DNA of 64,000 bases from Hesseltinella vesiculosa (GCA_002104935.1 MCGT01000058.1:1-64000), one strand, 5' to 3'. Counted from the first letter of the stretch, positions 1 to 11,357 are shown. Notes: generated by a model from the sequence alone, not told the origin. Numbers and translations: made by a program.

Positions 1-23
1 GGTTCTGAGCCAATCCCTCCATT

Positions 24-2444
24 TTGGCTCGCAAGATTACATTTATGGCGTTATGCAGTTGCTGCTTGGTGGTCACATCACGAATCAAAATCCGAACCTC
101 CCCAAGACACAGAATCCATTTTTCACGCATATGTCCAATCATTCGAAACCGCGGATCTCCCAACAGTTCAACCGTTACCTGGCTATTCCCAAACGTACGC
201 TCATATGGCCAAGACCTTAGCCACAGCGTCAAGAATGGCCTGGCTGAATCATTTGAACCTCGCTGCCGAACCTTCTTGGCGTTCAAATTCCGATCTTTGA
301 TTCCAGCCAATGTAAGTTGCGAGGGAAAAGAAGACAGGAACTAAACAACTCTCCCTCTTTGCTCTTAACAGGAAAAGCCAACTAAAAAATCATTGAAGAA
401 ATTGGTGTCATTTGCCTACGACACTCTCTGCGGGACTGACAGCGAACAGCAACTCCTATGTATGCACATGCTTCCTGGCAAGATGCTGTGGCGTCAGTGA
501 TTTCCAATGTGACCCTAGGGCCGACGCCTGTGAATTTGAAAATCTAACAGCCAAGTTTAACTTATACTTGCCCGTCGTGTATGGATTCCTTGGTAAGGGC
601 GTAAAAAGAGGCTCAATTGTGTCAAAGGAAATAGGACTCATCTCTTCCTCCTCCAAAAAATAAAAATAGCTGAAATGGAAGCCTACAATAATGCAGCCAC
701 TGGTGTAGTGAGCGAAGAAACAATCGTCGACTATGCTGACAACAAGAGCTGCTGGGAGCTGCTTACGCGTTTGGAACAATTCAATGATCTGGGCCGCCGG
801 CAGCAAAACCGCTTGTCCGTGCGTTTTTCAAAATGGTCAACCATCCGACGATGCCTGTCAGATTTGGACAAAGCTTGGCGATTATCTTCGCAGTGGAATG
901 ACAACATTGGTAACAAGAACCTGTGAACAACTCTCGTTGTCACGCCAATTCCTGAATGGACGGTATATGATCGACACGTCAGTATGCTTCAGAACGACAA
1001 CAGCTTCAACAATGCATGTCACAAAAATGTATACCCTGCTGCCTGCTCTTCGATTCACGCGCAAGTTTGTGACTCTGGATGCCCAGTGTCTGGCCCGGAT
1101 TTTCGACCAAGCAGGTGCACAACCTCGATACGAAGATTATTTGTTCGTCGGCAATCCTGTGGCAATGGACGGCCCTAACGACGAACCATCCAGACGAGGA
1201 CGACCCAGACAGCCGGTTCTTTCTGACTATCAAAAGATCAAGAAGAAGTTCCTGGTATTTTGGACTTCGTTGGATTTCAAAAAGGTCCGACTGGAGCAGT
1301 GGTAAGCTTGGGCAGGTGAATAGAAAAAAAAAAGCGGGCATCGTGGTAATCTTTTTGTTTCCCTAGCCGAGAATCTCTGGGTCGTATGATGTGGATGTGC
1401 CCCTGAAGGGAACAAAATAGCATTCAGGAACCTTGTACGAACCGATGGCCATACCCTGGAATTCCTGTGCGAACGGAAGAGCCGAGAACGCCTGCCTGAT
1501 CTCGTCATGAGTGACTTGGATGACAACGACATGGTGGAATTTTGGTCCTATGGTGTTGACCCAGGGCACACAGTGCCCTTCACAGCAGTGGATTCCGAAA
1601 AAAATTGCCTTCGATTCACAAACAACGAATTTTACGCCAAATCCGGGTATAAAAAACGTCGATACCACCGCCAGCTGTCAACCACCGAGTCTGGGATGAA
1701 CATTGCACTCAACAGCCTGCCAACGAAAAAAACGGTGTCATCGACCAGATGGACATCGTATTGCCAGTCGCTGTGCGAGACCCTGCCTGTGCTTTACCAA
1801 TTTTATGGCTCATCCTTTACCAATGCGCGCTTTTTGGCCTATGTCTCTAAGCAAAAAGTCCTGGATGAGATGGTGAACATCTTTACGTTTGGTGGCAAAA
1901 AATACAAAGAACATGACGTACTGTAAGTATGAATGGTAAAAAAGAGAGAGGGGGGGGATAACGGAGATTGACGTCAATCTTTATTTTTTTATTCAGTAAA
2001 AAAATACCCTTTTCAAGAATACCCCTGGTCATGATGGGCTCTGGTGTGTTCGGCTTCACACTGAAGGGGAAAAAAACGCGCATGTCAATTATGCCAAAAC
2101 TCAAGCAAGCCGAGTTGGAAGGACGGCTGCTTGTCTGCGTGGTCAATGAAAGCTTTACAAGTCAAGTAAGACAGAACTGGGGTGGCGGGAAGAATAGCTG
2201 CTCATAACAAGTGTCTTGGTTTTAGGTATGCTGTGCCTGCCACACGCAATCTCTGTCGCTTGCGCGAGTTCTTGACCCTTTGACCGATTCCGCGGCTTCC
2301 CTCTGGTCTGTAAAGACATGCTACATTTGCCAACGCCATTGGAACCGGGACAAGTCGGCAGCCAGAAACATTCTGCACCTGGGATATTTGGAACAAGAGA
2401 AGCAACCTCGTCCCGAAGTTTTCACCAAGTCAATGAACCATTGA
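24..2444 (+). CDS. Fanzor (TnpB-like) RNA-guided endonuclease, left part incomplete or decayed
   Basis: Fanzors are eukaryotic relatives of TnpB that cut DNA under guidance of a structured RNA and usually travel with transposons. The C-terminal half reads well through introns: exons 1421-1922, 1997-2165 and 2226-2444. It contains VDPGHTVPFTAV (RuvC-I aspartate), VVNESFTSQ, a zinc ribbon with CCAC and CYIC pairs, and NRDKSAARNIL (RuvC-III aspartate). Upstream exons 670-909 and 1004-1301 give family-like text (TLLPALRFTRKFVTLD). Joining 1301 to 1421 requires a tiny exon (1367-1383) and a 37-nt intron, so a frameshift is equally possible. Before 670 the coding signal jumps between frames (24-323, 372-about 460, about 490-592), which suggests frameshift decay or unrecognised introns, and the true start is unclear. 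The stop is TGA at 2442-2444. The family call is firm; the gene model in the first 900 bases is weak. Confidence 0.82.
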
Positions 2445-2505
2445 TGAAATCCCGAAGATTTCAATTTTACACCTTTCAAATGTAGACGACAAAGGCGTCT
2501 TTGTC
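2445..2505 (+). ncRNA. Candidate 3' guide-RNA scaffold of the Fanzor (two hairpins)
   Basis: The base after the Fanzor stop opens a perfect 7-bp hairpin, TGAAATC/GATTTCA with loop CCGAA (2445-2463). A second perfect 7-bp hairpin, GACAAAG/CTTTGTC with loop GCGT, lies at 2488-2505 and can extend by three pairs across one bulged T. Known Fanzor and TnpB guide RNAs overlap or follow the 3' end of the nuclease gene and are structured. The hairpins are seen; the role as guide scaffold is inference from position and family. The 3' boundary and any guide segment cannot be placed. Confidence 0.3.
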
Positions 2506-2554
2506 TGTCCTTGGTAAGAAAGATGAGAAAAGACAAGGCAGATTCCTTACCTTT

Positions 2555-2776
2555 TTATTTAGGGTAAATTTTCAAACCATATCGAAGAGTATGAACTAAC
2601 ATTTCCTTCCCTTTGTACACGGCTCTGCCTTTCCCTCTTGTATTGTAAGCTTCACTCTCGTGGAATAGCCAAGCATCACTTTCGTCACTCACCGTTCGAT
2701 TTTTATTTATTCTTAGCGGTGTTTCTTTTGGTTGATATTGTATGCTCCCTTTCGCCTTCGTGAGTACCACATCCAT
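2555..2776 (-). CDS. Doubtful small ORF, 73 aa
   Basis: An uninterrupted ATG-started frame of 73 codons runs on the minus strand between the Fanzor and the next gene. It is basic and hydrophilic (ends YGLKIYPK) and matches no family I know. No intron or promoter signal supports it. It lies in an otherwise AT-rich gap (2506-3052) in which I see only a possible 3'-UTR intron of the Fanzor (GTAAGA at 2513, TTTAG near 2562). It may be chance. Confidence 0.15.
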   Translation of the reverse strand: MDVVLTKAKGSIQYQPKETPLRINKNRTVSDESDAWLFHESEAYNTRGKGRAVYKGKEMLVHTLRYGLKIYPK

Positions 2777-3052
2777 CTCAAGTATAAGGTTTAGTTGCTT
2801 CAGGCTGACACTTATGCCTTAAATATTATAGCTCCACTCTTCGGTTTTTTTTCTCTCTTGGTGCTCATCACCACAATTGATGCACGACAATGTGACTTTT
2901 TTTTGATTTTGTTATTTCACGACTTCGTTATTTTGGTATTCCGACATTCATTTTTGGATAAAGTGTACTTCTGACAAGTGAGCACAGGGGAAAACATGTA
3001 AAGGCATGGGAGTGGACAAAACGTACGTATTGTGGGAAGAGGAGTATCAGCG

Positions 3053-5026
3053 TTACATGGTCCAGGTCTTTTGACGTTTGGTTTTAGGGGAGGGTTCGTT
3101 AGATTCAGTCACCGAGTTGTCTTCGTCAGACAAGCTGTCGTAATCGGTTGCAAACTTTTCCATTGCATCTTGCGTCTTAGTCAAAATATCCTAGATAAAG
3201 TAAAAAAGCAGTATGTATCCTTTCATGGTGATTGATACCGTCTTACCTTCACGACAAAGAGCATGTAAGCCAGCTGGGACGCTGGTATAGCACAATGGTC
3301 AATGTTTGTAGGTAGGGTGATGATTTTGACTAGTTCAAAGGCATAAATTCCCCAGACTGGCATCGACAAGCAATAGACACTCATTTGATGACCTTGAATA
3401 CAAAAAGAAGTCATGCGTTATTGCCACTCGATGTCAATCACGGCCTTGACTTACGATATAGTTGAATTCCAATCATTTTTATGTTTGGGATGAGAGATTT
3501 GTCTGCAAAAGGGTGTTTTTTGACGATGGCCTTCAGCATTTTCTTCAGGTTCAGAGCTATCTTGAATCGATCGCCAAGGTAATGGTTGTAGTCGGCCACA
3601 GCTGGAGCTCGAGATATCTCAATTACGCATATTTCAAAACCACAAGAGCTCATCACCTTGCCGTCGACATTTGCACCGGAAGAGCGACGGTCCTCGTCAC
3701 AAAGGCTGACATCATCATACTGTTTTGAAGCGATGAGTTTTACTTCACCCCTGAATAAAATAAAACCGAGTCAGTTGCATTTTCCTAAAATATTTAGGCA
3801 ATGCTTACCACAGGAGATCAAAGGAGGTGTCTTCAAATAGATGGAAAAACAAAGGGTACACGAATGAAGCGCCATAGTCACCTTCACTGCGCTCCATTTC
3901 CAGTCTGTTAGTTCCATTTGCTCGGAATTGGTTGCAGCTGCGAGGGAAAATTGTCAATCGTGTAATTCACAATGTTTAGCTCTGATGGCACTTACTATAC
4001 TTTCAAAATTTTCCGTGTCACTTTTTCTACCGTTGAGGTGGAAATATCCTTCGATGCCTTGATAATTTCCTTCAGCAATTTAGGCGTGTTATTCTTGACA
4101 GTATACTAGGCAAGAAAGGTTAGAACTTTTTTTCATTTCTCTTTTATTATTTAGTACCAGAGTTATCAGCACAAGCTTTGCAAATTTCCTTGCGTCCAAG
4201 GCTTCATCGCACGGCTCCAAGGAATTATGTTTTAAAATTTGACACCACAATCTCATATGCTCACCAAGGATGGTTACAGTTCCTTTGTTTGGGTATGACA
4301 CCATGTCAAATATTCCATGCTTAGTCAAACTAGTTAAAAGGTGAGAACACTCTTCTTGGTGTAATCCCAGTTGCAATTTCAAACTTACTCCATATCAGAC
4401 AAAGATTTATCTTTCTTCGCAGATCTAAGCTGTTTTCGCATATTCCTAATGATTCCAGAATCCAGCTTTTCAAGCATAGCAAAACAATTTAAGTTGGAGA
4501 TGTAGGAACGAAATATCTCGTGCTTTAAACTTACGAAAGGCAGCGAAGGTGGTGGGGTCGGCACAGAAGGCAAGGCTTTACCAACGGACAACTCCTCAAT
4601 CACTTGGCTTCTAATCACCTGCACATCATCTACCACATGTCGCCGTTGGTACAACTGTCGACAAAAAAAAAAAGTAAGTATCCCCAGTGAAATACTGTAT
4701 AGAACTTTGTGATCTTACTTCATTCAGGTGTTTCGTCAGGCTGTCCCAATCGACATAGTGTTTGTCAATTACAGCATCTATAAATAACATCATCATAAAC
4801 AACAGCAGCAATATTATATTTCTTTGAGTTCAAGCTTACCAGTTACACCTCTTTTTGAGCAAAAATCATTGAACGCTTGAATAACAGTGGATTTGACAGT
4901 TTTGAAATTTAAACAATCAGAATTAAATTCGACGTTTTCAATGGCTGATAAGTATCCATTAACAAACCCAGATAGGGAGGGTTTTGTTTGATTAGAATCG
5001 AAATACTCAGAGAAGGCTGCGTCCAT
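3053..5026 (-). CDS. Uncharacterised protein of a Mucoromycota-type family, about 9 exons
   Basis: I cannot name a function. The chosen start is MDAAFSEYF (ATG at 5026), preceded on the minus strand by a T-rich leader. Exons join cleanly at GTAAG donors: RGVTG to DAVIDKHYVDW, then LYQRRHVVDDVQVI, KLDSGIIRNMRKQ, LTKHGIFDMVSYPNKG, YTVKNNTPKLLKEII, and so on. The later part has a conserved-looking segment (SCGFEICVIEISR, DYNHYLGDRFKIALNLK) and a block around MSVYCLSMPVWGIYAFEL. The last exon is acidic, then basic (KTKRQKTWTM), with a possible nuclear signal. The pattern fits a large family of fungal hypothetical proteins I associate with Mucorales. The beta-strand pair around FEICVIEIS is reminiscent of a PD-(D/E)XK core, but the expected lysine is a serine, so this is only a suggestion. 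The gene head faces the tandem array upstream, only about 145 bp away. Confidence 0.6.
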
Positions 5027-5170
5027 TGAATGAAAAAAAAAAAAAAACAAGAAAGCAAAGAAGGCAAACACGGGCATGCCCGCAGTAAATGGAAGACGGA
5101 GATTGCGCGATCAAAAAAACCACAAAGGACCGATCAAAAAAAGGGAAAAGTTTATAAAAATACCCTTTGT

Positions 5171-8100
5171 TACTGCCAGCTGCTGTAGTCTCATTTCAGT
5201 CAACCCTGGCAAGGAAAATTAAATGAGTTTGATGCCACAGTGCTGTGTCTTTAAAAAATATACTTACCTCGGCATAACATCAATATCATCTTCAATAGCC
5301 AACAGCAATGGTACCGTCAAAAGCGGTTCCAGCAGAGCATGGAATGTCCTACATGCACACAGAAGGCTTGCCATGCTAATGCTCCAGCAGAGTATAGAAT
5401 GCCGCCCTTTCACACTGGACGTTTGCTATCCTAATGCCAGCAGCTGCAGTCTCCAATGATCAACCCTGGCAAGGAAAAATAAATGAGTTTGATGCCACAG
5501 TGCTGTGTCTTTAAAAATATACTTACCTCGGCTTTACACCAATACCATCTTCAATAGCCAACAGCAATGAAACCATCAAAAGCGGTTCCAGCAGAGCATG
5601 GAATGTCCTACATACACACAGAAGGCTTGCCATGCTAATGCTCCAGCAGAGTATAGAATGCCGCCCTTTCACACTGGACGTTTGCTATCCTAATGCCAGC
5701 AGCTGCTGCTTCCAATTGATCAGCCCTGGCAAGGAAAAATAAATGAGTCTGATGCCACAGTGTTGTGTCTTTAAAAATACACTTACCTCGGCATAACATC
5801 AAATCTTCAATAGCCAACAGCAATGGTACCGTCAAAAGCGGTTCCAGCAGAGCATGGAATGTCCTACATGCACACAGAAGGCTTGCCATGCTAATGCTCC
5901 AGCAGAGTATAGAATGCCGCCCTTTCACACTGGACGTTTGCTATCCTAATGCCAGCAGCTGCAGCTTCCAATGATCAACCCTGGCAAGGAAAAATAAATG
6001 AGTTTGATGCCACAGTGCCGTGTCTTTAAAAAATACACTTACCTCGGCATAACATCAATACCATCTTCAATAGCCAACAGCAATGAAACCATCAAAAGCG
6101 GTTCCAGCAGAGCATGGAATGTCCTACATACACACAGAAGGCTTGCCATGCTAATGCTCCAGCAGAGTATAGAATGCCGCCCTTTCACACTGGACGTTTG
6201 CTATCCTAATGCCAGCAGCTGCAGTCTCCAATGATCAACCCTGGCAAGGAAAAATAAATGAGTTTGATGCCACAGTGCTGTGTCTTTAAAAAATATACTT
6301 ACCTCGGCATAACATCAAATCTTCAATAGCCAACAGCAATGGTACCGTCAAAAGCGGTTCCAGCAGAGCATGGAATGTCCTACATGCACACAGAAGGCTT
6401 GCCATGCTAATGCTCCAGCAGAGTATAGAATGCCGCCCTTTCACACTGGACGTTTGCTATCCTAATGCCAGCAGCTGCTGCTTCCAATGATCAACCCTGG
6501 CAAGGAAAAATAAATGAGTTTGATGCCACAGTGCTGTGTCTTTAAAAAATATACTTACCTCGGCATAACATCAAATCTTCAATAGCCAACAGCAATGGTA
6601 CCGTCAAAAGCGGTTCCAGCAGAACATGGAATGTCCTACATACACACAGAAGGCTTGCCATGCTAATGCTCCAGCAGAGTATAGAATGCCGCCCTTTCAC
6701 ACTGGACGTTTGCTATCCTAATGCCAGCAGCTGCAGCTTCCAATGATCAACCCTGGCAAGGAAAAATAAATGAGTTTGATGCCACAGTGCTGTGTCTTTA
6801 AAAAATATACTTACCTCGGCATAACATCAAATCTTCAATAGCCAACAGCAATGGTACCGTCAAAAGCGGTTCCAGCAGAACATGGAATGTCCTACATACA
6901 CACAGAAGGCTTGCCATGCTAATGCTCCAGCAGAGTATAGAATGCCGCCCTTTCACACTGGACGTTTGCTATCCTAATGCCAGCAGCTGCAGTCTCCAAT
7001 GATCAACCCTGGCAAGGAAAAATAAATGAGTTTGATGCCACAGTGCTGTGTCTTTAAAAATATACTTACCTCGGCTTTACACCAATACCATCTTCAATAG
7101 CCAACAGCAATGAAACCATCAAAAGCGGTTCCAGCAGAGCATGGAATGTCCTACATACACACAGAAGGCTTGCCATGCTAATGCTCCAGCAGAGTATAGA
7201 ATGCCGCCCTTTCACACTGGACGTTTGCTATCCTAATGCCAGCAGCTGCTGCTTCCAATTGATCAGCCCTGGCAAGGAAAAATAAATGAGTCTGATGCCA
7301 CAGTGTTGTGTCTTTAAAAATATACTTACCTCGGCATAACATCAATATCATCTTCAATAGTCAACAGCAATGGTACCGTCAAAAGCGGTTCCAGCAGAGC
7401 ATGGAATGTCCTACATGCACACAGAAGGCTTGCCATGCTAATGCTCCAGCAGAGTATAGAATGCCGCCCTTTCACACTGGACGTTTGCTATCCTAATGCC
7501 AGCAGCTGCAGCTTCCAATGATCAACCCTGGCAAGGAAAAATAAATGAGTTTGATGCCACAGTGCCGTGTCTTTAAAAAATACACTTACCTCGGCATAAC
7601 ATCAATACCATCTTCAATAGCCAACAGCAATGAAACCATCAAAAGCGGTTCCAGCAGAGCATGGAATGTCCTACATACACACAGAAGGCTTGCCATGCTA
7701 ATGCTCCAGCAGAGTATAGAATGCAGCCCTTTCACACTGGACGTTTGCTATCCTAATGCCAGCAGCTGCAGTCTCCAATGATCAACCCTGGCAAGGAAAA
7801 ATAAATGAGTTTGATGCCACAGTGCTGTGTCTTTAAAAAATATACTTACCTCGGCATAACATCAAATCTTCAATAGCCAACAGCAATGGTACCGTCAAAA
7901 GCGGTTCCAGCAGAACATGGAATGTCCTACATACACACAGAAGGCTTGCCATGCTAATGCTCCAGCAGAGTATAGAATGCCGCCCTTTCACACTGGACGT
8001 TTGCTATCCTAATGCCAGCAGCTGCAGTCTCCAATGATCAACCCTGGCAAGGAAAAATAAATGAGTTTGATGCCACAGTGCTGTGTCTTTAAAAATATAC

Positions 8101-10515
8101 TTACCTCGGCTTTACACCAATACCATCTTCAATAGCCAACAGCAATGAAACCATCAAAAGCGGTTCCAGCAGAGCATGGAATGTCCTACATACACACAGA
8201 AGGCTTGCCATGCTAATGCTCCAGCAGAGTATAGAATGCCGCCCTTTCACACTGGACGTTTGCTATCCTAATGCCAGCAGCTGCAGTCTCCAATGATCAA
8301 CCCTGGCAAGGAAAAATAAATGAGTTTGATGCCACAGTGCTGTGTCTTTAAAAATATACTTACCTCGGCATTACACCAATACCATCTTCAATAGCCAACA
8401 GCAATGGATACCAGTCAAAAGCGGTTCCAGCAGAGCATGGAATGTCCTACATACACACAGAAGGCTTGCCATGCTAATGCTCCAGCAGAGTATAGAATGC
8501 CGCCCTTTCACACTGGACGTTTGCTATCCTAATGCCAGCAGCTGCTGCTTCCAATGATCAACCCTGGCAAGGAAAAATAAATGAGTTTGATGCCACAGTG
8601 CTGTGTCTTTAAAAAATATACTTACCTCGGCATAACATCAAATCTTCAATAGCCAACAGCAATGGTACCGTCAAAAGCGGTTCCAGCAGAACATGGAATG
8701 TCCTACATACACACAGAAGGCTTGCCATGCTAATGCTCCAGCAGAGTATAGAATGCCGCCCTTTCACACTGGACGTTTGCTATCCTAATGCCAGCAGCTG
8801 CAGCTTCCAATGATCAACCCTGGCAAGGAAAAATAAATGAGTTTGATGCCACAGTGCTGTGTCTTTAAAAAATATACTTACCTCGGCATAACATCAAATC
8901 TTCAATAGCCAACAGCAATGGTACCGTCAAAAGCGGTTCCAGCAGAGCATGGAATGTCCTACATGCACACAGAAGGCTTGCCATGCTAATGCTCCAGCAG
9001 AGTATAGAATGCCGCCCTTTCACACTGGACGTTTGCTATCCTAATGCCAGCAGCTGCTGTCTCCAATGATCAACCCTGGCAAGGAAAAATAAATGAGTTT
9101 GATGCCACAGTGCTGTGTCTTTAAAAAATATACTTACCTCGGCATAACATCAAATCTTCAATAGCCAACAGCAATGGTACCGTCAAAAGCGGTTCCAGCA
9201 GAACATGGAATGTCCTACATACACACAGAAGGCTTGCCATGCTAATGCTCCAGCAGAGTATAGAATGCCGCCCTTTCACACTGGACGTTTGCTATCCTAA
9301 TGCCAGCAGCTGCAGTCTCCAATGATCAACCCTGGCAAGGAAAAATAAATGAGTTTGATGCCACAGTGCTGTGTCTTTAAAAATATACTTACCTCGGCTT
9401 TACACCAATACCATCTTCAATAGCCAACAGCAATGAAACCATCAAAAGCGGTTCCAGCAGAGCATGGAATGTCCTACATACACACAGAAGGCTTGCCATG
9501 CTAATGCTCCAGCAGAGTATAGAATGCCGCCCTTTCACACTGGACGTTTGCTATCCTAATGCCAGCAGCTGCTGCTTCCAATTGATCAGCCCTGGCAAGG
9601 AAAAATAAATGAGTCTGATGCCACAGTGTTGTGTCTTTAAAAATACACTTACCTCGGCATAACATCAATATCATCTTCAATAGTCAACAGCAATGGTACC
9701 GTCAAAAGCGGTTCCAGCAGAGCATGGAATGTCCTACATGCACACAGAAGGCTTGCCATGCTAATGCTCCAGCAGAGTATAGAATGCCGCCCTTTCACAC
9801 TGGACGTTTGCTATCCTAATGCCAGCAGCTGCAGCTTCCAATGATCAACCCTGGCAAGGAAAAATAAATGAGTTTGATGCCACAGTGCTGTGTCTTTAAA
9901 AAATACACTTACCTCGGCATAACATCAATACCATCTTCAATAGCCAACAGCAATGAAACCATCAAAAGCGGTTCCAGCAGAGCATGGAATGTCCTACATA
10001 CACACAGAAGGCTTGCCATGCTAATGCTCCAGCAGAGTATAGAATGCCGCCCTTTCACACTGGACGTTTGCTATCCTAATGCCAGCAGCTGCAGTCTCCA
10101 ATGATCAACCCTGGCAAGGAAAAATAAATGAGTTTGATGCCACAGTGCTGTGTCTTTAAAAAATATACTTACCTCGGCATAACATCAAATCTTCAATAGC
10201 CAACAGCAATGGTACCGTCAAAAGCGGTTCCAGCAGAGCATGGAATGTCCTACATACACACAGAAGGCTTGCCATGCTAATGCTCCAGCAGAGTATAGAA
10301 TGCCGCCCTTTCACACTGGACGTTTGCTATCCTAATGCCAGCAGCTGCTGCTTCCAATTGATCAGCCCTGGCAAGGAAAAATAAATGAGTCTGATGCCAC
10401 AGTGTTGTGTCTTTAAAAATACACTTACCTCGGCATAACATCAATACCATCTTCAATAGCCAACAGCAATGGTACCGTCAAAAGCGGTTCCAGCAGAGCA
10501 TGGAATGTCCTACAT
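5171..10515. repeat. Tandem array, about 20.7 copies of a 255-261 bp unit carrying splice-like sites
   Basis: Twenty full units start at 5221, 5481, 5741, 5996, 6256, 6512, 6768, 7024, 7284, 7543, 7803, 8059, 8318, 8579, 8835, 9091, 9347, 9607, 9866 and 10126; a partial unit runs 10383-10515 and a diverged stub is at 5171-5220. Units are nearly identical. Variants are a 5- or 6-A run, alternative text after the TTACCTCGGC core, a deletion of about 4 bp in the CATCAAATCTTC type, GGTACC versus GAAACC, and different unit ends. On the minus strand each unit has a donor GAG/GTAAGTAT and an acceptor TTTCCTTGCCAG/G spaced 61-62 nt. The exon-like remainder (about 195-200 nt) checked by eye has a stop in all three minus frames. 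Short plus-strand frames (78 codons) survive in only a few units. I see no transposase or RNA gene inside. Confidence 0.97.
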
Positions 10516-10775
10516 TCGAGAAGGTTCACTTTTCGTTTGTCATGCCAATGTCATGTGATTCTTAGCCAATATCTCTTTTGCGAGAAGAAAGAACAAGAGT
10601 ATTAAACAAGCCATAGTCTCCTTTTCATAGGTTCGTATGGATAGATTGCATTAGGCAGGTCTTTTTTTTCAATGAGTTCAAAAAAATGTAAAAAAAACAA
10701 AGTGGGTAGGATGAGAGAACTTTAACACACATTTTTCTGAGTTTTTATTGGCTGGCTGGGCACCAGCTTGTACAT

Positions 10776-10952
10776 TTAAATCCAGTTTTTGAACAGATCT
10801 CTCCCATGGCACCACCTTTGGATTTGGCATTGCCCAAAGGGAGAATCGTCGTGCCAAATAATCTTCCATGCACGATCGTTGATCTCCCCATTGTTGTCCA
10901 CGATTCCTAATTCTTTGACCATTTCACCAAAGAAGCTGGCCATCACCTTTGA
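10776..10952 (-). pseudogene. Coding-like remnant, unidentified
   Basis: A stop-free minus-strand stretch of about 58 codons, without an ATG at its head, reads like protein (FFGEMVKELGIVDNNGEI, then WKIIWHDDSPFGQ). A second open stretch in another frame continues upstream of it, as expected for a frameshifted fragment of a gene or element. I do not recognise the family. Chance cannot be excluded. Confidence 0.22.
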
Positions 10953-11357
10953 CACCTCAGCTCACCCACCTCGACGGCTTTGCTGCTGCCGTTCCACGAC
11001 TCAAAACCTTTCTGGTCGGTGGCAATCGCTTGGTTAGGCGATGTATCGTACAACAACGGCCGATGCACTGGATGCGAATAAATAGCACCCAGTGAGCATC
11101 AGCAATAAGAAACAATGCAGACGCACAATCACGATCACAACGTCCTTTACGACACTCCCTGACACTGGTCTTCTTCAACATTCGCTCGGAGTATGATATG
11201 GTGAACCACTGATTCATCTGCAATTTTGGTCTCATCATTCTAACTTGCGTGCAAAATTTGAGGTGACGTTGATAAGCTATCAACAAAAAAAAAAAAAAAA
11301 TCAGAAACTTGTTCGCTACTGCACAATGTATCCCTACATCATTCAAGCGATTCGTCA

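Noticed and set aside
1..300. Open frame 1 at the window edge as the tail of a separate gene
   Set aside because: All three plus frames are nearly open here, and the frame that splices at 324 leads into Fanzor-like text, so a separate gene is not supported.
5250..5280. U1 snRNA-like 5' end (ATACTTACCT) in each repeat unit
   Set aside because: The match is simply the complement of a strong donor site; the 70K loop sequence and a downstream Sm site are absent.
5223..10104. Repeated 78-codon plus-strand frames in the tandem array
   Set aside because: Only a few units keep the frame; 1-bp and roughly 4-bp differences break it in most others, so it is not under coding constraint.
5171..10515. 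CRISPR-like array
   Set aside because: Units are about 258 bp, contiguous and without unique spacers, in a eukaryote.
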